Source: VRUE01 sp963716735
Lineage (GTDB): Bacteria; Actinomycetota; Thermoleophilia; Solirubrobacterales; 70-9
Reading direction: 5' to 3'
Assembly: GCA_963716735.1 (NCBI GenBank)
Contig: OY970321.1
Location: forward strand, 2,356,001-2,420,000
DNA: 64,000 bases
Shown here: piece after piece, positions 24,282 to 31,900 of the stretch
Layout: every line of letters begins with the position of its first letter
Position numbering within the stretch: position 1 is the first letter of the stretch
Notes under the pieces: model-generated
The model's input: only the letters and a program-made list of their open reading frames with translations
What the model was told of the DNA's origin: nothing
Database searches by the model: none
Position numbers and translations under genes: made by a program

Positions 24282-24611
24282 CGCGTCGAGGGGCCGGATT
24301 CATTGCGGCCCGCGAGACCAAAATGGTTGCGTTTTGGTAGCGCTCCCTAGATTTCGTTCCCCCCCTGGGATTTCGGTTTTGCCGACGAGCGCTGGAACGG
24401 TCTCGGATCAAAGATCTTAGGCCGAGCCGTTTCCACGCTAGGTGGTGTTCGTGCGGGTGCGGCCTGCCGTCACGGCGGACTTGGTGGCTCTTCGCGTGGA
24501 GGAAGCTCCGCTCCAGCGACCGCACTTCCTCCCTCAATCAGTCCTTGCCGCTCGAAGTCGCTGAGCGCCTCGAGGGGCTCGCGCACCTCGGGGCTCTTAG
24601 GTGGCAGGAGA

Positions 24612-24884
24612 TCACTGGAATCCGAGTCGGTAAAGCTTTTCCTTCGAGCCTCGCCTGGGATTGCGTGCGCCGACGGGCTCGAGCGCGCCAAGCCAGTACA
24701 GGCGACGGACGTGGTAGCCGATCGAAGAGAGGCTGTGTTCTCCGTGGAACACCTCGACCAACTCAGACGCCGACATCGGCACATCGATCCAGATCAGCGC
24801 TTCGATGATCTGCAGCTGGATGGGATGGAGGAGCCTCACGGCGACCTCTGTCCAGAATCCGTCAGGGGCGCCCTCTCCAGTCAT
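24612..24884 (-). CDS. Small winged-helix regulator of the island
   Basis: 90-aa protein: AVRLLHPIQLQIIEAL opens a winged helix, SLSSIGYHVRRLYWLGALEPV is the recognition helix and following strand, and the wing ends SKEKLYRL. A GGTGGGAA purine stretch precedes the ATG. It resembles the N-terminal half of the protein at 25023-25571, about 140 bp away on the same strand, so the two may be related by duplication. There is no sensor domain. Confidence 0.6.
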   Translation of the reverse strand: MTGEGAPDGFWTEVAVRLLHPIQLQIIEALIWIDVPMSASELVEVFHGEHSLSSIGYHVRRLYWLGALEPVGARNPRRGSKEKLYRLGFQ

Positions 24885-25022
24885 TTCCCACCCCCGTATC
24901 GGCGGTCAAGAGCTTGCACCGAACTCACGACTGCCGCTCGTCGGTGGTTGTGTCCCGACCGCTCATGGGAGGTGAAACGGCCGGGACACATTTGTGACTC
25001 AAGCGAGATCATCTCCGACTCC

Positions 25023-25571
25023 TCACTCGATCGGCTCAGTGCCAAGACCCCGGACGTCGAAGCCTTTGGGTCCCCAGTCGATTCCCTCGAGAAGTCTTTC
25101 TGGGGAAGACGCAAGCGCGCTCGCGAGCTTGATGATTGTTTCGAGCTGAGGTTCGCGATGGCCTCGCTCAAGCAAGCCGATCTCGGTCCGGTGAAGAGCG
25201 GCCAAGAAGCCGAGTTCTTCCTGACTTACTTTTGCGCGACGCCGGCAGGCCCGAAGGTTGTGGCCGAACCTAACCGCAATCGGGTTTCTCGCATCATCAG
25301 CAGCGGCGGCCTTGTCAATGCGATAACCGGTGCGTAGGGTCGCCGGGGTCTCGACGGGTTCTGCGGCGCCTAGCCTGACGAGGTGTCGCGCGCGCAGTAG
25401 AAGCCCTCGTAGGGATACCTCGCCCTCAAGGACCAGCGCAAGATCACATGGCGAAAGGGGCTGCTCGATTCGAGAGAGCGCTTCGAGGACCAGAACGTCC
25501 GCGGGGTGTAGAGGGCTTGCAACCAGTGCCCAGTCAAAATTTCCCCCGCGTCTGTCGTCATCCGGCGTCAT
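25023..25571 (-). CDS. Winged-helix + XRE dual DNA-binding regulator
   Basis: 182-aa protein with two DNA-binding modules. Residues about 15-85 (ASPLHPADVLVLEALSRIEQP...) are a winged helix like that at 24612-24884. Residues about 100-165 (VRFGHNLRACRRRAKVSQEE, ALHRTEIGLLERGHREPQL) are an XRE/C-protein-like helix-turn-helix. This fusion of two classes of DNA-binding domain is unusual. There is no clear Shine-Dalgarno before ATG 25571. Confidence 0.65.
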   Translation of the reverse strand: MTPDDDRRGGNFDWALVASPLHPADVLVLEALSRIEQPLSPCDLALVLEGEVSLRGLLLRARHLVRLGAAEPVETPATLRTGYRIDKAAAADDARNPIAVRFGHNLRACRRRAKVSQEELGFLAALHRTEIGLLERGHREPQLETIIKLASALASSPERLLEGIDWGPKGFDVRGLGTEPIE

Positions 25572-25929
25572 GAATCGCCAGCGTAGGTGCTTCTGAGCGC
25601 CCGATCACGTCGCGTTTTCCCAGAAAGCTAGGGGGTGAACGTGAGCGGCGTTGTCCGCGGACGCGATGAGCCGAACTCCCGGCCGCGAAGCCGGGAGTTC
25701 GGCGCAATCGCTGTAGAAATGCGGAATCAGCCGGACTTCGTGACGGACACAACCGGCAGACTCGCCTGGGTCGTTGAAAGCTTCATTGCCTCCCACCTCC
25801 TCGGTAATATGCTCTGGAATATTTGAGTATTGCGCGGACGCGACCCATTTCGATACGCACTCGGTTTCATCTGGATAACCGCCTAGACTCTTCGCGCTCA
25901 AGCAAAGGCGAGGAATTTGGAGGCGCTAA
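25572..25929. other. Divergent intergenic region with a perfect hairpin
   Basis: 358 bp between divergent regulator genes. Short open frames on both strands show no family resemblance or ribosome-binding site. It contains a perfect 13-bp inverted repeat at 25671-25702 and presumably the promoters of both regulators. Confidence 0.5.
25671..25702. repeat. Perfect 13-bp inverted repeat
   Basis: CCGAACTCCCGGC and GCCGGGAGTTCGG are separated by CGCGAA. It lies between divergently transcribed genes, with no T tract, so an operator or structured leader is more likely than a terminator. Confidence 0.6.
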
Positions 25930-27165
25930 GTGGCGGGCAGAGTGGCGATTGGCAAAAAGGATCGGATGGCGTATCTGCGGCGCTTATCCGTGGTCTTTGC
26001 CGTTGAGCTTCGGCTGAAAATCGTCACCGTGCTTTACATGCGTGAAATGAGCCCAAAACAGTTCCGAGAAGAGTTCGGGGGTGGCTCAGAATCCCGAATA
26101 GCTAAGAACTTTAAAAAGTTGGAGGAAGAGGGATGGCTTCGCTACGTCCGAAGCGAGGGACCGGGGGGTAGCCGCCGCGGCGGAGTTGAGCACTTTTATC
26201 GAGCGCCTGAGCTGGCCATCTTCGATGATGAAACTTGGGCGTTGCTGCCGCTTTCAATCCGGATTGCTTTCAGCTGGACCACCTTCAAGCAGCTGGCGGA
26301 GTGCTTTCGACACGCAATGGAGGCTGGGGCGTTCGATGCCCGGCCGGATCGGCACAATTCCTGTAGTTCGTTGTTGCTCGATCGCCGCGGATGGAGCCGT
26401 GTCGCCGCGGCCGTCGACGCCTTATTCGTGTCCTGTTTCGACGAGCAGGCCGACGCCAAGCTCCGTTTGCAACATTCCGGAGAGAAGCCGATGATTACGG
26501 GGGTTTCTCTCGTTGCTTTCGAAACCCCGTTGTCAGGCGATGGGCAGACCAAGTCTTGCTTGGTGGAAGCGGAGGACTCGCACATCCCATTCCCACTGCG
26601 CCTCTCCAGAATCCTCCGGGACGAATTATGTCTGCGGATCGTCGAGGAGACGAACCAGCGAGAGATGAGCGTGGCTCAGTTTTGCCGTGAGATCGGCGGT
26701 TCCTACCCAGCCCTCTATAGCCGGTTCAAGCTCATGGAGGATTCCGGTTGGTTGAAGAGGACTCGCGCGAAAACGAAAGGTAAACGTCGGAATGGCAAGG
26801 AAATATTTTTCCGGGCGGCCGGTCCGGCTATCTTCGATGATGGTCCCTGGTCCGACGTTTCGCGTTCCGTAAAGGAGACGGATAGCTGGGCGACCTTTGA
26901 GGGGCTTTCCGAGCAGGCCAAAGAGGCCATGAGGGCGGGCACCTTCGATGCTCGTACGGACCGATACCTCACGTGGTCGCTACTCCTGCTTGACCGATTG
27001 GGCTGGGAGAGGTTGATCACAGAGACCAACGCGCTGTACTTGCTCGTTCTAAACGAGGGGGACGAAGCAAGGGCTCGTCTGGCCCGCTCAGGCGAGAGCC
27101 CCGTCGCAATGACGGTCGGGCTGTCGGTGTTTGAAGCGCCGGCAGATTCGAAAAAAGAGCTCTAA
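25930..27165 (+). CDS. Tandem-duplicated winged-helix regulator (two full units)
   Basis: 411-aa protein built from two copies of the unit found singly at 39224-39850 and 40906-41601. Each copy has a winged helix (copy 1 about 15-95, with SPKQFREEFGGGSESRIAKNF; copy 2 about 218-300, with SVAQFCREIGGSYPALYSRF), a wing ending HFYRAPELAIFDD or IFFRAAGPAIFDD, and a helical C-terminal domain with the signature FDARPDRHNS or FDARTDRYLT followed by LLLDRxGW. GTG 25930 follows GGAGG. A covalent pseudo-dimer of a regulator that is otherwise single-unit is unusual and may bind an asymmetric operator. Confidence 0.75.
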   Translation: MAGRVAIGKKDRMAYLRRLSVVFAVELRLKIVTVLYMREMSPKQFREEFGGGSESRIAKNFKKLEEEGWLRYVRSEGPGGSRRGGVEHFYRAPELAIFDDETWALLPLSIRIAFSWTTFKQLAECFRHAMEAGAFDARPDRHNSCSSLLLDRRGWSRVAAAVDALFVSCFDEQADAKLRLQHSGEKPMITGVSLVAFETPLSGDGQTKSCLVEAEDSHIPFPLRLSRILRDELCLRIVEETNQREMSVAQFCREIGGSYPALYSRFKLMEDSGWLKRTRAKTKGKRRNGKEIFFRAAGPAIFDDGPWSDVSRSVKETDSWATFEGLSEQAKEAMRAGTFDARTDRYLTWSLLLLDRLGWERLITETNALYLLVLNEGDEARARLARSGESPVAMTVGLSVFEAPADSKKEL

Positions 27166-27168
27166 AAA

Positions 27169-27981
27169 CGCCTCGAAGACGCTTGCGCATGGGGCAACCA
27201 AGAAAGAGACAGATCGGGCCGGGACGCCGCGAGGCACGCCTACGATGCTTTCGCTCCCGTGTACGACGATTTCACCGGGTCCCTCGAGTACGAGGGATGG
27301 CTGGCGAAGTTCTGCCCCGCCTGGAGCGCCACGGGCTGACAGGTAGGCGTCTGCTCGACATCGGCTGTGGGACCGGCAAGAGCCTCATTCCGATGGTCCA
27401 GCGAGGGTGGGAAGTGGCCGGCTGTGACATCTCCCCGGCAATGCTTGAGATTGCCCAAGAGAAAATTGGTGACATCGTGCGGCTCGAGGTCGCAGACATG
27501 CGCGAACTGCCGCGCTTGGGCGACTTTGACCTCGTTTGGTCACTGAATGACTCAATGAACTACCTACTCGCAGTCGATGATCTAGAGGCAGCACTCAATT
27601 CCATGCGCAGGAATCTGGCGCGAGATGGACTGGTGGCCTTTGACGTAAACACGATCCTCACCTATCGCACCCTTTTTTGCCGAGCGCCGGGTGGTTGAGA
27701 GAGGCAGTCAGCGCTTGGTCTGGAATGGTCATGCAAGCAGTAACCAAGCGCCGGGCTCGATCTGCGAAGCGACTTTTGAAGTCGAGCGGTCGGGAATTGA
27801 AGGCAAAGACATTCGCCATATCCATCGTCAACGCCATTTCTCCGAGCCAAAAGTCCTTGGAGTTGTCAAACGCGCCGAGCTTGAGTGTCTAGACGTATTC
27901 GGTCAAGACGAGGCGGGAGCGCTCCACCAGCCAGCGGGCGAATCCAAGCACGTCAAGATGCTTTATATCGCTTCACTGTGA
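27169..27981 (+). pseudogene. SAM-dependent methyltransferase, frameshifted remnant
   Basis: Class I methyltransferase sequence split over frames. AYDAFAPVYDDFTGS...EGWLAKF (about 27238-27315) is in one frame. VLPRLERHG...LLDIGCGTGKSL (motif I) to VAFDVNTILTYRT (to about 27670) is in another. After a CCCTTTTTT run, the sequence continues as FAERRVVERGSQRLVWNGHA to YIASL (27981) in a third arrangement. The first segment has no start codon. At least two frameshifts and a lost 5' end make it a pseudogene, though sequencing error at the T run cannot be excluded for one of them. Confidence 0.75.
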
Positions 27982-28006
27982 AACATCTGCACCGAAATTT
28001 TGGGTA

Positions 28007-28036
28007 TTGACTTAGCTCTCCCAAAGCACTTAGGGT
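28007..28036 (+). promoter_or_regulatory. Possible sigma-70 promoter for the toxin-like operon
   Basis: TTGACT and TAGGGT are separated by 18 bp, about 160 bp upstream of ATG 28196, in an otherwise gene-free stretch. The -10 match is weak. Confidence 0.25.
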
Positions 28037-28195
28037 CGGCAATCTCAGACATACCGATTCACACTTCTGGTCGTACCAGAATGGTTTGTGGGCAGTCTCA
28101 ACTTAGGGTCGACCACGCGAAGCACACCAATCTCGTTCGTTGCGAAAGCCAGGGGGCATCAATTGGGTTCGAAGGTAGGGATTGCAGGAGGTCGT

Positions 28196-28954
28196 ATGCG
28201 GTGGCTGTTGGCGTTTGCCCTCGTGCTGCTGGCCATTTCGGCTGTGCCGGTTCTTGCTGACGAATCAACGGAATTGCCAGCCGGATTTACGTCTCCGACG
28301 AACAAAGAAGAAGAAATCGCGGCCACCCAGGCTCCAGATGCCCACGATGTCTCCAAAGCGCTCGGCGAATTCGAACGCGAAGAAGAAGAACAGGAAGAAT
28401 GGCTTGCGAGCCCCGAAGCAGCGAAACAGCGCGAAGATTCCGCGGATGCGTTTGTCGGTCTTTCGGCCGCTGAATCCGAAGAACTATTGAAAAGTGTCTT
28501 CGGCGAGCAGCTTGAAACGCTGAACAGCGACCCGAGCAGGTTCCTGAGTGACGCTCAGCTCGTCGAACCCCTTGGCCAGTCGAGCGCCGTGGTCAAGGAC
28601 AACAACGGTGAAAGCTCGCTATTGGAAACGACCGTTCCTCTGCGCACCGAAGACGAAACTGGAGATTTGGCTAAGGTTGATCTCTCTCTTGAAGCGGCAC
28701 CAGAAGGCTTCGAAACCGCTAACGCCGTCTCCGATCTTGTGCTGCCGAACTTGGCCGATGAAGCGATTCTGGTGGGTGAGGAAGGGTTTGAAATTGCCCA
28801 GGCTGGCGCGGCTAAAAGTCCGGCAAATCGCTTCGGCGACAAGAATATCTTCTATCCATCAATTCTTCCGGACACGGACCTGCTCGCAGTTGGCAATAGC
28901 TTGGGAGCCGAGCTCTACGACCTGCTGCGGTCCAAAAACAGCCAGAGGATTTGA
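28196..28954 (+). CDS. N-terminal fragment of the giant NHL/Amidase_6 protein (frameshifted)
   Basis: 252 aa. ATG 28196 follows GGAGG. Residues 1-21 are a signal peptide (WLLAFALVLLAISAVPVLA). A Glu-rich helical stretch and a propeptide-like domain follow, ending RSKNSQRI-stop. Deleting one base from a CCC run near 28942 explains the break: the next frame reads PEDLNFEIGLPEGAELRST without interruption, the natural continuation of RSKNS. The fragment is therefore the export signal and N-terminal domain of the 28951-34518 product, not an independent gene. If the frameshift is real, the large remainder loses its signal peptide. Confidence 0.75.
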   Translation: MRWLLAFALVLLAISAVPVLADESTELPAGFTSPTNKEEEIAATQAPDAHDVSKALGEFEREEEEQEEWLASPEAAKQREDSADAFVGLSAAESEELLKSVFGEQLETLNSDPSRFLSDAQLVEPLGQSSAVVKDNNGESSLLETTVPLRTEDETGDLAKVDLSLEAAPEGFETANAVSDLVLPNLADEAILVGEEGFEIAQAGAAKSPANRFGDKNIFYPSILPDTDLLAVGNSLGAELYDLLRSKNSQRI

Positions 28955-31900
28955 ATTTCGAAATTGGACTTCCAGAAGGGGCAGAACTACGTTCGACCGA
29001 ACAGGGCGGAGCGGAAGTCGTGCGCGAAGGCGCGCAGCTAATCCGGATCCCGGCGCCCTTAGCGACGGATGCTCAAGGGACCGAAGTTCCAGTCGAGCTC
29101 GAAGTTCAGGCCAACTCGATCTCCTTACATGTCGATCATCAGGGCGGCGAATATGCATATCCGATTCTAGTGGACCCTGTTGTGGAGGACTGGGTTAACC
29201 AAGGCTCTAACTGGTATGGCGGTAATAACTACGGTGCTCTCTACATCCCTGGCCCCTGGCATTGGCAGAGAAATAACTCCAATATCGGCCTAAAGGGCGA
29301 ATCCGAAGGAGAAGAACACGAAATCTGCTGCTGGGAAGGCTCGCATGCTGGGCTGCTCATCAACATGAGGGCCGCTTTCTACGGCCCCGAACAGTTCGGC
29401 CAGTGGGTCTATAGAACCGAAAATCCCCACGTGTTAATTCCTCATATATGGCTGATCCCGTTCAATCGCTATGACGGAAATTGTGGGTCAAATCAGCCCC
29501 ATGACTATGCCGGCCTTTGGAATCAAGGGCATTGGGATGCTCTTTTCACTAATTACGCCAAGGATCACGGCAATATCAGCGCCGACGGGCGTGGCGAATC
29601 GCTCGTTATCGGCGAGAGCAGCGGGCCACCCGGCGTTTGGCTCGCATGTGACCGCGTCCTCTATACGGGGGGAGTGGGAATCTGGCTGGACGATGAAGAT
29701 CTACCTGAGTTGAGCACCACGCCGACTGGGCAGTGGATGGATAAATCTCTAGTGCGGCTTGCGGTCTCAGCGACGGACCCTGGGGTCGGAGTAAAGACCT
29801 TTGAAGCCTGGGCTACGAACTCCTCCGGAGGAAAATCGACCTGGACCACGACGAAATCCTGCACTGGACTATGGGGCTCCCGTTGTCCAACTACTTGGAA
29901 TCTCGGAGACACCAACAACCCTGCGTTGCGCTATGACCCGGGTGTCCTGCCGGAAGGAATCGACAAACTCAGCGTCAAGGCCTACGACGCTACCGGTAAG
30001 CCATCGACCACGACTAACGTCTTGACCATCCGAGTGGACCATGCCGCACCGACCCTAAGTCTGAAAGGGACGGTGACCGAACAAGGGAAACTGGGCACCG
30101 AACTTCCCAGCTATACGCTGACCGCTATCGCGACCGATGGGGTGCCAAAAAGCGAAAAAGACGCTGACGTTCGCTCTGGGGTCACCAAACTGACGTTTCA
30201 GGAAAACGGGCAGTATGTCGTGCAGCCGTGGGAAAAAAGCTGCGAAGGCCAAAGCTGTGGGGTCGAACAAGAAATCGAAGTCCCGGCGTCCAAACTTCCA
30301 TCTGGCTCACATACGGTGATAGTGAAAGCGACCGATGCGCTCGGGCACCCAGCCACGAAAGAAATCACCTTTACGACCGGCGACAAACAATCACCTAACC
30401 TGAACCTTTCCGGTCTGCCCTCGGAATCCGCTGGAGCCACCTATGCGAATTACTGGAGCGCCTTCGGTTCCTCGGGGACCGGCGGTGGCCAATTCTCTCA
30501 TCCGGCCGGTTCCGTCGTCGACTCCAAAGGGAACCTTTGGGTGGTCGATCAGAACAATCATCGGGTCGAGAAATTCAATGAAGCCGGCGAATACCTGACT
30601 TCGTTCGCGTATTCCGACCCGGGAATCGGGCAGCTCCTCCGGCCAACCGACATCGCCGTCGATCTCAAAGGCAACCTATGGGTCACCGACCCCGGTAGCA
30701 ACCGTGTGGAGGAGTTCGACGAAAACGGCAAATATCTCACCAAATTCGGTGTGTACGGCTCGGGAAACGGCCAATTCAATGGTGCCGAATCAATCGCCGT
30801 CGACTCAAAAGGCAACATCTGGGTTGCCGATACTTACAACGGTCGCCTTCAGAAGTTCAACGAAAAAGGCGAATTCATCAAAGTTGTCGGCTCCAAAGGT
30901 ACCGGCCAGGGTCAGATGGCCGAACCCACGGGTATCGCCATTGGCCCGGGGAACAATGTCTGGGTGGCAGACTGGGGCAACAATCGCGTCACCGTCTTCA
31001 ATGAATCGGGCGGCTTCGTTCGCCAGTTCGGCACGAGTGGATCTGGGAACGGGCAGTTCTCGCACCCCGACGTGATTGAGGTAGACGCGCAGGGCGACGT
31101 TTGGGTCGTGGACCAGGGCAACAATCGTATTCAGGAGTTCAATCAGAGCGGCGAATACGTCGCGAAGTTCGGTGCGAGCGGATCCGGTAAAGGCCAGTTC
31201 AGCTTTAGTTGGCCGATGGGCATCGCGGCGGATTCCAAGGGCAACCTGTGGATCTCCGATACCAACAACAACCGTGTTGAGCGATGGTTGGCCCCGAACT
31301 CGACTGTCACTGGCCAACTCGATCCAATCAATGCCGCGGCGACCGACACCGGTTTCGGAGTCACTTCAGTAACGGCCAAACTCACCGATGATGCCGGGAC
31401 GACCGAAGTCCTTGGCCAAACGACACAGTCGTGCGCCAAAGGGAAATGCCCTCTCTCGCTGAATCTTCCCGAGCCCGACCTTTCCGAAAAGCCGGCAGGC
31501 ACCTATCTCCTCGTCTTCTCGGCGACCGATGGGGCGGGCAACGTACGCAAAGTCAACAAGGTGATCGGCCTCGATCCGATGCCTCCGACTATCGCTCTCT
31601 CGGGAACGCTCGCTGAACACGCAAACAAGCCTCTCAATGCGCCGAGCGGCGAATTGACGATAAAAGCTAGCGATCCCGCTGGCTCAGGAGTTAAGACGAT
31701 CAACGTCGAACGCGATCATCGGCGGGTCGCAACCTATCCATACAGTTGTGCGAGCAACTGCGGTGAAGTCACGGCCTCCTATCGCTACAGCGCGGCTCGG
31801 GACGGCACCGAACGAACAATCCAAAAAGCCGCTGAGCCATCGGGGTCCACGCTTACGACCCTGACCGGGGTTTCCTGCCGCACGGCGACCATCTGTTCGG

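Larger units (their letters stand above)
23940..24611. other. Island left end: no intact gene, tRNA remnant, repeats and terminator
   Basis: No convincing coding sequence. The stretch contains a perfect 18-bp palindrome (24033-24050), three partial repeats of GGA(C/T)CGAATCAG (24111-24123, 24121-24132, 24171-24182), the 3' half of a tRNA (24213-24254) and a terminator-like hairpin (24260-24281). The rest appears to be decayed sequence. Confidence 0.6.

Noticed and set aside
24058..24537. 159-codon minus-strand frame containing KPGTRLELVTPSLPC
   Set aside because: That phrase is an antisense reading of the tRNA remnant. No domain or start signal supports a gene.
25605..25901. 98-codon minus-strand and 63-codon plus-strand frames between the divergent regulators
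   Set aside because: They overlap each other and the hairpin, have no ribosome-binding site and match no family.
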